From contig OW203721.1 of assembly GCA_934045075.1 (NCBI GenBank), forward strand, positions 17,901,214 to 17,965,213: a stretch of DNA of 64,000 bases, given 5' to 3'. Source of the stretch: Yponomeuta sedellus. Its lineage: Eukaryota; Arthropoda; Insecta; Lepidoptera; Yponomeutidae. Positions 14,301 to 23,953 of this stretch are shown here, piece by piece. A program made the translations under genes and the position numbers. Numbering within the stretch: the stretch's first letter is position 1; each line of letters opens with the position of its first letter. The notes beneath the pieces are model-generated. The model worked only from the letters and a program-made list of their open reading frames with translations, was not told the origin of the DNA and searched no databases.

Positions 14301-17300
14301 TCCGACGAGCATATTTCAAAATGGACAATTCATACGGATTCGTCTTCATAGAATTTATTTTTTCACTTGAAAAGAGCTATCCAACGACATATGACTCATC
14401 TTGATTGGACATAAGGACCAAAACGCCCATCATCCTTTATGTGATTTTGAAACATAACCTCAAAATAAGTGAAATACTTTTGAAAATCGTGCTGATTGTT
14501 CGATGTCACATTCTTCTAAGAATAGGCATGATGTTATTGTTGGTTACAGGAATGTGGCAGAGTCCCTCGTGGCCAAGGGCTATGCAACAGTGGTGCGGTA
14601 CCGCAACGACAACGACCAACGCAGCTCTCACTACGACCGGCTGCTCGAGGCCGAGATGAAGGCGCAGAAGGCCGGCATCGGCGTCCACGCCAAGAAGGAC
14701 GTGCCTGCTCACCGCATCCAGGACACCAGCGGTGATTCCGCCAAGGCAAAGAAGTTCTTCCCCTTCTTGAAGCGCGCCCAGAAGACCGACGCTACCGTGG
14801 AGTTTGTCGCGAGCGGCTCCCGCATGCGGCTGTACATCCCCAAGGAGTCCGTCCTCGTCACCTTCCTTCTGGCCGGCATAAACTGCCCCCGCGGCGCACG
14901 CCCCGCCGTCGGAGGTGGCCCCATGCAGACCGCAGAGCCTTACGGTGAGGAGGCCCTCCAGTTCACCAAGGAGAAATGCCTCCAGCATGACGTAAAAGTT
15001 ACCGTCGAGGAGATGGACAAGGCCGGTAACTTCATCGGTTGGGTCTGGGTAGACAACGAGAACCTCTCCGTGGCGCTCGTTGAGCACGGCCTCGCCTCCA
15101 TGCACCACACGGCCGAGACGTCCGAGTTCGCGCGCGTCATCAAGACCGCCGAGGAGAACGCCATGAAAAAGCGCATCGGCATTTGGAAGGACTACGTCGA
15201 GGTCGAGAAGGAGGCCGAGGAGAAGAAGAACGCGCCCATACAGGACCGTACGGTCAAATACGAGAAGGTTGTGGTGACGGAAGTGACGCCCGAAGGGACT
15301 TTCTTCGCTCAGAACATTGAGGCGGGCGCGAAGCTCGAAGCGCTGATGGAGAAGATCCACCAGGAGTTCACGGCGAGCGCACCGCTGCCCGGCTCTTTCT
15401 TCCCGAAGCGCGGCAATGTGTGCGCCGCGCGCTTCTCCGCCGACAACCAGTGGTATCGCGCCAAGGTCGAGAAGGTGCATGACGACAAGGTGGCAGTCTT
15501 CTACCTCGACTACGGAAACCGGGAGGTTAGTCTGTTAGCAAATTTGTGGAGAATCCTCTTTCAGCTTGGCCTGAGGAAGAGTGAGAGAAAAGTTTGACTG
15601 TTCTTTGTTTTTCTTGTCGCATGTTGAATATTTGCAGTACACGAGATTCCAAGCAGTGAGCAACACATTTATAACTGCCTCTTTGGTCTAGCATTATCAT
15701 ACTTTATTATCAAGACCCAGTTCCTGGTTTTGATTCCTACTCGGAGCCGCCTTGCTTTTTAATACTATTTGCAGTCTAGGTGTAGTATATATTATACACA
15801 TCTGTGCAAAAACGCGCTCACCTCTACATATATTACACTTTATAACTACATGACAGAGAAAAGTAAAAATCGTTTCAAAAAAACTTTCGCACCCCAATAT
15901 ATGCATTAAAAGATTTGAATATTGTCCTTTTGAACACAACTGGTCACTAAAGTAATGCATCATATGAAACCTTACATAAGCCTAAGTTAAAAATTCAATT
16001 CCATTTTTCATATAAATCGACCACGTAAAATTTCAAGATTGTATGAAATTCAGAATTCATAAGTTGACGCCGTGCAAACAGCTCTCAGGTTATCTATGAC
16101 ACTTTGTATAAGACACCCGTACCGGCCGGCAGATCATCAACTACTCGCGCCTGGCGGCGCTGCCAAGCGGAACGGAGAGCGACTCGGCTTACGCGACCGA
16201 ATACGCGCTGTGCTGCGTCAAGTTCCCCGCTGATCCCGAGGACCGGATCGAGGCAGTGCGCGCCCTCTCAATGGACACGCTCAACAAGAATCTACTACTC
16301 AACGTCGAGGCACGCACCTCCCCGCTCTCCGTCACGCTCGTCGACCCGGCTAACAACCAGGACCTCGGCAAGGTTGGTCTCCTTCCTAAATACTGTCGGC
16401 CTTATTTATAAAGATAACGATATTTGTCTCTGCGCAAGCCGCTGACAAATGTGTGTACAAAAAGGTGGAAGTGATATATTTAGTTCAGCATGTTTTGCCA
16501 TAGCAGGAGCAGATTTTTTATAATTATCGGTATTAAAATCAAGAAATAATATATTACAGCTCGGTCCAAACATCTAGATAGGCCTGAAGTTGGCGCGCTG
16601 TGCGTTACGCAGATGTACGAGTATGGTAGGGCAAAGAAATATGTCAAGAAAAAGTAAACACATAATTTGTCAGTACTATTGTTTATTTTTAATGGCTACC
16701 TTATGCTATCCCAATAATTTAAACGATTAAGATCGATTCGTACGATTCGTAATTATCACGTCGGGAAAGGTGCAACTCCCTCGATAAAATCGTATGCTTG
16801 AGCATGGCATGAAGTCCAAGCCATCATTGTCGCACTCTTCACTTGAATTCGCCTCTTCTTCTAATTCTTCCTCACTGGAGCTTTCTTCCTCACTGCCGCT
16901 TACGTGAAAGATTATGTTATGTTGTTCAGTTAGTGCGTCTATGACGTGATCACTCTTTTTATACTCTTCCTCGTTTTTTTTTACCTTTTCACATAATTTA
17001 GACCAGTCTGGCTTACCCATGTTATTTACTTTTTCTTTTATAAGGTCCATAACTTATTGGGTATTCCAGTCATCATTTTTTTTTGCCACGTGGCCTTTTA
17101 TCGCTGCCCAAGCCATTTCGATCGGATTCAGCTCGGGGTGATACGGAGGTTGTCTTAGCACCGAGTGATTATTTTCTGCTAAGATACGGTCTATATTATA
17201 TTTTTTGTGTTGTTCCTTGTTAATGGAAATCAATCTATGTAATTGCGGCTTTAGCATTGCCTGGTCAAAGGGTATGCCTTTTTCGCGATGCCACGATTGC

Positions 17301-18582
17301 ATATCAGACTTTCGAGAGCTGGAAGTTGGGGCTTGATCTTCCAGTTTGTTGTGGTACGACGCGTTATCTATAACCACAACTGAATTACGAGGGAGATTCG
17401 GCATCGGCTGCGTTCTCAGCCAATTCTCATAATTTTTTAAATTCATGTTATCATGATAATCCCCAGACTTCGTGCCAGCCTTAAACATAAGCAGGCCATT
17501 TGGTACAAAACCATCTTCTGAACCAGCATGTACTATAACTCGTTGTCCTTTAGATATTTTCTTTTTTACTCCTTGAGTCGAACCATCGCCCCATGACATG
17601 GTGCTCGTATGAGTGGAGTCGACGTATGACTCATCTGTATATACTATAGGTCTTTTCTCTGCACGAAATGACGTGATTTTTTCTAAAAGTTCGATTCTTT
17701 TGAGTCGTATGTTGGTTTGCTCAATCAGAAGCTTTCTGTTGTTCTCTGTTCTCCTCCACTGAAGTCCAGATATCGTAACAACACAAATAACAAAAAAAAA
17801 ACAACAATCAGGAAACTTAACAAACCGACAATAACAATGCGATGCGCGACTGTACTTTTGCAGCGAATGCAAACGTGTGCGTGCGTACGAACAGTGAGAC
17901 AGACACTGACGCACAAGCATCAAGGCGAGCGCGGTGTGGGGCCGGAGTGAGAGGTGGTTCGCTCTGCCGTCCCACACCGCCTTCATTCCGCTGATACCCG
18001 TTTTTTGTTACTGCGACGGGAAGCGCGCCAACTTCAGGCCTATCTATATGTTTGGACCGAGCTGTAACGTAGATAATTTAAAAGTGTCAAAGAAGCTTTC
18101 TTCTTCGTCATGAGCATTGTATCAAATAAAATTTGCACCATGCTCTATACCGTGCTTTAGCGATCGCGAGTGGTATGGCTACTATAATTTCATAAACTTA
18201 CATAACTTAGAAAACAAAGTCATTGCTACATGCCGGGATTCGAACCCCCGACCTCCTGATTGAGAAGCCGGCGTTCTACCGCTCCGCTACCACCGCCTAA
18301 GGTAGAAGGAAAACATCGTGAGGAAACCCGAGTTATATTTCAGAAAAATTGTACATCCGTTGCCATTCTATGCCGGGCCACGTGATGTGACGTTAACGTC
18401 TGTTGCAGGCTCTGGTGAAGGAGGGTCTCGTGCTAGTGGACAGCATCCGCGACCGGCGACTGGCTTCGCTGGTGGCCGAATATCACGCTGCGCAGGAGCA
18501 CGCCAAGAGCTCGCGCCTCAACCTGTGGCGGCACGGCGACATTACCGACGACGACGCCGTCGAGTTCGGCGCGCGCCGCTAA
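2397..18582 (+). CDS. SND1: Staphylococcal nuclease domain-containing protein 1 (Tudor-SN / p100), complete, 11 exons
   Basis: Coding exons: 2397-2447, 2799-2920, 4223-4526, 4728-4898, 5429-5654, 8069-8166, 9569-9687, 10569-10772, 14550-15525, 16133-16372, 18409-18582. All introns are GT-AG and the phases close, giving 2685 nt and 894 aa (human about 910). Four SNase-like repeats fill most of the protein, with recurring signatures such as [28 protein letters not shown] and [16 protein letters not shown]. Near residues 719-757 is a Tudor domain with WYRAKVEKV and FYLDYGNRE, which retains the aromatic residues that bind symmetric dimethylarginine in this family. The last half SNase repeat ends in [11 protein letters not shown]. 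Known family roles are RNA binding, cleavage of hyper-edited double-stranded RNA, transcription coactivation and association with arginine-methylated Piwi/Argonaute proteins, mainly in the cytoplasm. Exons are clearly GC-richer than the introns. Introns 8 and 10 each contain a DNA transposon whose gene is antisense to SND1. The start is the first ATG in frame with the family's N-terminus (MSAPPAAVQ). Confidence 0.97.
3130..3398 (+). repeat. Probable retroelement 3' end in SND1 intron 2
   Basis: The segment ends in GTGCAATAAAGTAT followed by an ATA/ATAAT-type run. The same TGCAATAAAGTAT tail is seen at 40261-40275, and reverse-oriented cousins occur at 25290-25310 and 61615-61625. It looks like the 3' tail of a non-LTR element. 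The 5' limit is a guess. Confidence 0.4.
6690..6793 (+). repeat. RTE-type LINE 3' fragment with GAT-repeat tail
   Basis: A short stretch still reads [17 protein letters not shown], the typical C-terminus of lepidopteran RTE-like reverse transcriptases, followed by a (GAT)n tail. It sits in SND1 intron 5. Related 3' ends occur near 38145, 41945 and 57497. Confidence 0.75.
7475..7545 (-). repeat. LINE 3'-end remnant (AAGGGTTCC type), reverse orientation
   Basis: Read on the minus strand it gives AAGGGTTCCTTGTTGACTAC followed by ACCCTAAAAA-like sequence. The same motif is in plus orientation at 25105-25138 and, less well preserved, at 61905-61925. Such 3' UTR ends are abundant in moths. Confidence 0.5.
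8330..8470. other. CpG- and GC-rich patch in SND1 intron 6
   Basis: Contains a (GC)n-like run at about 8410-8430 and very high GC compared with the flanking intron. No ORF or RNA gene was recognised. It abuts a MITE that starts near 8524 and may be the end of another, unidentified mobile element. Confidence 0.4.
8524..8840. mobile_element. MITE family A, copy 1 (SND1 intron 6)
   Basis: About 315 bp with imperfect inverted ends of about 38 bp: the left end has GAGTCTAATACCTAAATAAT, and the right end reads, when reversed, as GGGGCTAGTCTCTAAAATCC. It has no ORF. A diverged copy in opposite orientation lies at 37836-38137, sharing both ends and most of the interior. The exact boundaries and target duplication are uncertain. 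Confidence 0.75.
11319..13892 (-). CDS. DDE transposase with C2CH finger and C-terminal SWIM zinc finger (two exons, intact)
   Basis: Exon 1 is 13892-13737 and exon 2 is 13235-11319 (minus strand). The donor GAG|GTTTGT and acceptor TTTTCAG|GTC join in phase 0, giving about 690 aa with no internal stop. A cysteine pair from exon 1 (CVMC) and one from exon 2 (CYRC) are brought together by the splice. A Q/E/P-rich linker follows, then a C-x4-C-x30-C-x2-H finger (about residues 124-163) resembling THAP or other C2CH transposase fingers. The DDE core is ICDGTY (D330), FILDRGFRD (D411) and [12 protein letters not shown] (E460). The C-terminus has the SWIM pattern C-x-C-x9-C-x-H (about residues 644-658). 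The role inferred is element transposition by cut-and-paste. The start could instead be the second Met of exon 1. The absence of stops suggests a young or recently active copy. A separate nuclease gene (YqaJ), known in some ISL2EU elements, was not seen. Confidence 0.85.
13528..13614. repeat. Perfect 19-bp inverted repeat within the transposase intron
   Basis: GAAGACGTAAAAGTGAAAA at 13528-13546 is matched exactly in reverse complement at 13596-13614, with a spacer of about 49 bp. It could be a small nested foldback or a hairpin in the transposase pre-mRNA. A second, looser inverted pair flanks it at about 13412-13510 (ACACAACCACACAAAACC-type). Confidence 0.75.
16557..18064 (-). mobile_element. 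1.5-kb Tc1/mariner-related element with D-82-E transposase (SND1 intron 10)
   Basis: Terminal inverted repeats of 43 bp (16557-16599 and 18022-18064) differ at one base and begin CAGCTCGGTCCAAACAT. A TA target duplication flanks them at 16555-16556 and 18065-18066. This is the clearest element boundary in the window. The transposase reads antisense to SND1 and carries one internal stop. I recall a D-82-E group of IS630-Tc1-mariner elements having been named Sailor; that name should be checked. Confidence 0.93.
16727..17758 (-). pseudogene. IS630/Tc1/mariner-type transposase, DD82E, N-terminus missing and one internal stop
   Basis: Reading starts near [14 protein letters not shown] (about 17750), which matches the lead-in of the DDE_3 domain. 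The catalytic residues visible are D in [10 protein letters not shown] in [10 protein letters not shown] and E in [12 protein letters not shown] count 82 residues between the second D and the E, against 34-41 in ordinary Tc1/mariner elements. A TAA at 17054-17056 interrupts an otherwise continuous frame; the tail after it (16727-17050) is rich in acidic and serine residues. A polypyrimidine stretch ending CTTCAG at about 17759 looks like a splice acceptor. No helix-turn-helix DNA-binding domain is recognisable in the 300 bp left before the inverted repeat, so the N-terminal exon seems to have been lost. The copy is probably inactive but recent. Confidence 0.85.
18172..18299 (-). repeat. tRNA-derived SINE, copy 1 (SND1 intron 10)
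   Basis: On the minus strand an A-box-like TAGCGGAGCGG and a perfect B box GGTTCGAATCC are spaced as in a tRNA head, and a TTGTTTTCTAAGTTATGTA body follows. The acceptor and anticodon stems do not pair, so it is not a working tRNA gene. The same head-and-body arrangement is found at 57755-57845 and 59154-59290. Confidence 0.75.
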
Positions 18583-20231
18583 GCTCGCCCGTACACGCGC
18601 ATCGCTCGTGCTCTCCATCCAAGACAAGCAGTCTATCCAACTATGAATTATACTGAAACACAATCGTTTCGTCAATCAATAATGTCGTATTAATTATTTC
18701 GGTCTTATTTTCTGATAGAATTTTAATCATTAATGAATTGACTATTGTAAGATGAATTGAGAAGCGCTGGCTGAGTCGTATTTTCTTGTCTCTCCGCATC
18801 TAAGCGGCGAGTGATCATTCTCGGTTTAATTAATTTTTTTAGTATAAAAAGTAATGAACTTTTTATATTTTTGTGAAGATAAGTGGTTTTTAAGGGAATT
18901 TATAAATAAAGTGAAGTTGTTGATCATAATATTAAAATTTTTTACAATTTTGTATATCAGCAGATACAATGTAGTTTATATTTTGTTGTTACTTTCATTA
19001 TTTATTGAAGAACGCTTCTTTCGAAGACTCCGCTAGCTGTGCAATAACAATTTGACAACTTTTTAAATGTATTTCTTTGAGTGGTTACGTTTTTATCTTA
19101 CGACAAAGTTAATGGGTCTCCGTTGCTACATTCGCCCTTGTCTCTCTTCGGGATCTACGCTGGAGCGTGAGATGCATTGAATAATATTTATGAGAGAAAT
19201 ATGTAATGCTTTATACTCGTCCTTTTGGGTTGTAATATCTTTTGCTTGACATTCAACAAACAGAAATGTAAATTAATTCTTAATATAATGAAATACATTC
19301 TGATTTCCTATCTTGTCTTCTTTATACTTTTTCTTTTCTTGAATTGTATATTTTGTATTCTGACCACAAACTTGACGACTAGGTAATCATGTGTGCATTT
19401 CTAAATCATAAGTTCAGAAGTCTGATTTATTTTATACGAGTTATGTTATTTTAATGAGTCACGATCGTTCCTTAAATAAAAGACCCATGCTGCTTGTACT
19501 TTTTCATTTCCGTTCAGATCGTATGTATAGCTATGAACTAAATGTCAAGAACCTACCTCTCCCCCGGGAAATTTGGAAAGTCGCATTGAAATTGTTTACT
19601 ACAGTACAGCATTCGAGTGCCGCTACGGTGCGTGATTGTTAAAATAAACTTGGTATAATTGAAATAAATATTTTAGAAAATAACTGACCTGTTTCACTGG
19701 TACATTATTTCTAGGGTTTCTTTTTCAGTGAAATAAAACAATCGTTTCAAGGATTCATTTAAATTAATATTATGTATATTTTTCGTAACGAGGACTTAAC
19801 ATGTCTTTAGGGACAAGGGACTATCTACTAGTTGTCTGAATAAATTTATCCTTTGCTAAAATGGGTGTTAAAACTGAAGCGCGACTTGAAAGCAAGAAGA
19901 AATGTTCGTTATGATACCACTTTAAACAACAGACGCATTTCTGCATTGAGAAAATCAAAAGTGCACCTTTGAACATTTAGATATCTTGACGTTCAAAGTT
20001 GCAAGCCGTTAACTTTTAAATCATTGTTCCAGTTCAAATTATTCATGAAGTTCCTGCTATTTTGCTTTCCGGAAAGGCGTTAGTTTATATTAGCAACCGT
20101 TATCATATTTCCATGTTATTTCTGCAGGGTTGTTATTGTTCTTTTAAAGATTTGTTTTGAATCAGGACTTTAAAAAAGGTTCTATGATACAGGTGCCTGA
20201 CTGATTAGGCATTTTTTTAAGTGCATGTCTA
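18583..20231. other. SND1 3' UTR and AT-rich spacer
   Basis: Several AATAAA-type sites (for example near 18904, 19475, 19632 and 19660) could end the SND1 transcript; the sequence does not choose between them. No gene was recognised before the Harbinger element. Confidence 0.5.
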
Positions 20232-20521
20232 GCCCTGCGTTCCGAAATGCGATGAAATCGATTACAGCGATCACAAAAGCGTTCCGTTTTATCCTAAGCG
20301 CGCCATCGATAGCTCTCGTGTCGTCACAGATGACGTCATTACATCCGCCATATTGCGCTCAGGATGATTTTGCCTCCGGGCGTAATCGTTGTAAACCTCC
20401 TGTCACTTTTGACATTTCTTGCTTGTTGTTTGGTGTTTTGAATTGAAAAAACTTTTGCAAAGGTAATAGTAATTTTTTATATTCTCTTTGGAATTGAACA
20501 ACGACAAAAAAAATCTAAAGT

Positions 20522-21792
20522 ATGGAAAGCCGTATTATTTCAGTTCATGATGAGGGTACCGGGAGGATAATACGACTATCTTTAAATAAACAAGATCTTG
20601 AACAAGCGCAAAGAGGTAAGAATTAACTTCTATTGAGATATTTTACTATATTGGCCGCCTGAATACTTACTCTTGTATTTGTTTCCAGATTCTACTTATT
20701 TAAAACAATTGTTAGAAGCGTTTTATAGCAATGAGGCCCAGGAAATCGCAGTACTAGAAGCTGAACAACCACCCTCGGAAATCAACCTGCCTTCAATAGC
20801 AGAGGTTGATGAAAATGGTGAGTTACAGTTATAAAAGACACATTAATCTGAACCCATTTATTCCAAAGGGGTAGGCAAAGACAATGGTTTGTCACATGCC
20901 CCAATCCTGACATAATTCTTATAAAATCTCCAGTGAACTATGTACTTATTTGACAAACAAATGTGTACCTATTTGTTTCATTTACTTACAGATCACTCAG
21001 TCTCTGGGTCTAATTTATTCATATGGAATGAATCATGCATTTTGCTCTTACTGAGTTTATATGAAGACTTCAAAGAAGAATTTCTTACCTCACGACATAA
21101 AAAGGTCTTTGATAAAATTGCCACCAAAATAAGGGAAACAAACCCCAACTACATAGTAAGTGGCGGCCAGTGCCAATCAAAATTAAATAGCTTAAAAAAA
21201 ATGTACAAAAAAATTGTTGATCACAATGCAACATCGGGTAATGACAGAGCTACTTGGCCATATTTTGAGGTAAGCATACAGGATTTCCCTATTGAACAAC
21301 TACTTACAATGTAAGAATAAATGGTAACCATGCTCATGGTTGGTTGGTGCTAACTGTTTTTAAAAGTTGTTGCTGGCTGCAGTCAGTACTTGGATGGGTG
21401 ATTCTTGATTGCTATTGGAATTTTCAAGATGTTCTCAAGCATGTTAAGCACATGCTTTGCATTGCGTAGCATGTTGGTGCTGCTTCCAAAGACTAATAAT
21501 ATTTTATTTTCCTTTTCAGAGAATGAATGAGTTATTTGGCTCTACTGGGTGGGCCCATCCTGTTGCAACAGCTACAGAAGCGGGGCCTGCAATTGTGGCC
21601 TCAGAAGAAAAAAAAACCACAAAAAGAAAATTAGAAACCATTTTAAAAGACTTAAGCACTGACAAAAAACAGTATAGAGAAGAAAAACTTAAAATACAAA
21701 AAGAAAATTATGATAAATTATTGGAACAAAGAGAAAAACATCATAGGGAGAAAATGACATTGTTACAGGCAATAATAAATAGACATAACTAA
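20522..21792 (+). CDS. Harbinger SANT/Myb-like DNA-binding accessory protein (four exons)
   Basis: Exons 20522-20615, 20689-20817, 20992-21269 and 21520-21792 have GT-AG introns and consistent phases, giving about 257 aa. An acidic N-terminal region is followed by a Myb/SANT-like trihelix (about residues 80-165: WNESCILLLLSLYEDF, ATKIRETNPNY, CQSKLNSLKKMYKK, WPYFERMNELF). The C-terminus is a charged coiled coil (KRKLETILKDL to MTLLQAIINRHN). In known PIF/Harbinger systems such a partner binds the element ends or brings the transposase into the nucleus; that role is inferred here. It is convergent with the transposase gene, about 350 bp between stops. No stop or frameshift is seen. Confidence 0.88.
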
Positions 21793-22145
21793 ATTACATT
21801 TTGGTGCAATTGGCAGACGACTAAATTTTATATAATATTATTTGTTGTAAGTGGTTAAGTCTCTAAGATTTTTAATTTTGTGTTATGAGTAATTTAATCC
21901 TTAATATGCTTAGAATTTAAACATAGAAAAAATATAATCTTGTTTTATTCAGTTTTTCTGTTTTTTGCTTTCCTAATTCATACATCACGGCCTGCAGGAA
22001 GCTTTGAAAAAAGTATATGTTATTGTTTATGCAATTCTTGCCATCCATCTGACTGTAATTAAACCAAGTACACAGGGAAGGTTACTGGCTAAATAACAAA
22101 GAATACCGTATTTATAACTGGTCTTTAATTAAAAGAATGAAGAAA

Positions 22146-23740
22146 CTATACATGTCTAATAATAAGATTGTTTGATATCCTTTCTCTCTTCTCAATTCCC
22201 TCCTGCCTTCGTTCATTATTAAGTTGACCTCTTTGTGGGAGCCGCAAATTAATTTCAGGTTGAATTGTGTCCTGTCTCAAAATACAAATGTTATGCAGCA
22301 CAGCAAGGGCAAGCAAATATTCAGGAATTTTTTCTATAGTCACCATTGGCAAGCAATCTAGAATACTGCGCCATCGTGTCTTCCAAACTCCAAAAGCTCT
22401 TTCAATGGACATTCTCGCTGATGACAGACAAAAATTGAAATTTTTTTGACGTTGTGTCAGGTGTCCATTATCTTTGAAAGGAACCATTATATTTGGATTA
22501 ATTCCATATGCAGCATCACCAATCATATGAGAATCATTTTCAAAATATGTCTCTGGTGCTTGTATGAATTGATAAACAGGTGACAGCCTGAATACCCGGG
22601 CATCATGGACACTGCCAACATTTCCAGCAAACACACTGGTGAATAATAAGTTGTGGGTACAAACAGCCTGAAACAATTAAAATGTTGATAATGTATCTTT
22701 ATAGCTGTTATGTACAACAGCAAGTTTTTGTATATCACATAGTAGTAGGTGGGTAGGTCACCTGCACTTGGATGGAATGAGTGCCCTTTCTATTTATAAA
22801 TGACTGTGGATCATTGGATGGTGCTTGAATTTTTATATGAGTTCCATCTATGGCTCCTCTCACATTTGGAAATCCACTGTATTTTTCAAAGTCTCTGGCT
22901 ACTTCTTTTGCACTGTCACCTGTAGGCCATATAATAAATTTGGGAGCCAGTGAGTGGAGTGCGTAGGCAACGCGGCGTACGCTTCGCAAAGCTGTAGCTC
23001 GCCCAACATTGAATCTTTGGCAGACAGACCTGTAGGAATTTTTTTGAATAAAATTATTCTAATACATAATTGGTGAACACATTACATTAATAATTATTAT
23101 TTTTAATTCAGGAAGGCAGTTATAGAACTGGTGAAGCCTGTATCCAGATGTACAATTATATAATCCATTAACATTGAGATTAGACCTTAGCGTACCTATA
23201 TGAATCTGGTGTCGCCATTATCCAAATTGTAAGGAGAAGCTGTTTTTTCGCATCAATTGGTTTTCTTCCACTTAAATAGGGAGTTTCTGTTATTTGAGGC
23301 CCAATTAGATTTAGTATAAATTCAAATGTCTCAGGAAACAATCTGAAATAAAATAAGTGTCTATTATTCAGTATGTGTGTAAGGAATTTAGGTACAGAAA
23401 TAAGCAAAGTAATTTACGACCAATAAACTAGCGGTTGGTCGGTTGGTATATTGGTTGAATAAGAGGTAAGAGATACTTACCTAAAATGAGACTTAAACTC
23501 TAATGCATTAAAGTTGGATACCACGTTTTCAACATAGTTTTCTATGCGAGGTATCTTTCTTTTTGGTTCATTATGTGCAGCTGATAATTCGAGAAATTCT
23601 TCGTCATCACTGCTCGACGAAGTTTCTTCCTCCAATGGGCATAAATCGCTGTCGGAATCTTCTAATAATAAAAGTAATATTTCTTTCTCTTCCTCCATTT
23701 CCACCTGTACGTACTGTGCGTGCGTCGGACCTATATTCAT
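22146..23740 (-). CDS. PIF/Harbinger (HARBI1-like) DDE transposase (four exons, intact)
   Basis: Minus-strand exons 23740-23481, 23342-23196, 23029-22762 and 22667-22146 join in phase to 398 aa. The N-terminus is strongly acidic (SDSDLCPLEEE, SSSSDDEE). A helical region (LFPETFEFILNLIGPQI, RFNVGRATALRSVRRVA) resembles the HARBI1 helix-turn-helix. The DDE_Tnp_4 catalytic residues are visible: D197 in VRGAIDGTHIKIQ, D276 in MIGDAAYG, and E314 in RMSIERAFGVWKTRW. The length and motif order are those of full HARBI1-type transposases. It should cut and paste the element with the help of the SANT/Myb-like partner. The uninterrupted frame and clean ends suggest recent insertion. Confidence 0.93.
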
Positions 23741-23953
23741 TCAATGGTAGCACCAAACGTTTCGGTCTTTTGTAGATTACAAACAAAACTAACCTCAACA
23801 AACTGACAAAAGTGACAAACAGCAAAGAGTACCATAACCACGCTCAAAGTGCATTCCGATTTGAATAGTATTGTGACACTAATTTCAATTCGGAACGGGC
23901 GTTATCGATATGATTGCTGTGAACGATATTATCCCAAAACGGAACGCACCCTA

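Larger units (their letters stand above)
11007..14437 (-). mobile_element. 3.4-kb DNA transposon in SND1 intron 8, ISL2EU/IS5-like
   Basis: The ends are inverted: AAGGATGATGGGC at 11007 and its complement ending at 14437, followed inward by weaker inverted similarity (for example ACGTCGTTGGA against ATGTCGTTGGA). TA flanks both ends at 11005-11006 and 14438-14439, so the target duplication is probably TA. An alternative trimming gives TTAA on the left and TTAT on the right, which would suggest a TTAA-type element with one changed base. It carries one spliced transposase gene antisense to SND1. The superfamily is inferred from the protein: an IS5-type DDE with a C2CH zinc finger. A database comparison would settle it. 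Confidence 0.85.
20232..23950. mobile_element. PIF/Harbinger transposon with both genes intact
   Basis: The ends are imperfect inverted repeats of about 38 bp (left has CTGCGTTCCG at 20235-20244, right has CGGAACGCAC at 23940-23949). CTA flanks both ends (20229-20231 and 23951-23953), which fits the 3-bp duplications of this superfamily. Two convergently transcribed genes fill the element: a SANT/Myb-like protein on the plus strand and the transposase on the minus strand. That is the standard two-gene Harbinger layout. Both reading frames are open after splicing, so the copy may be autonomous. Confidence 0.92.

Noticed and set aside
14506..15480. 324-codon minus-strand ORF opposite SND1 exon 9
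   Set aside because: A shadow of the GC-rich SND1 coding exon; the plus-strand frame has full SNase and Tudor motifs, the minus frame has none.
18234..18299. Functional tRNA on the minus strand
   Set aside because: Anticodon and acceptor stems do not pair, and the downstream body is shared with two other SINE copies.
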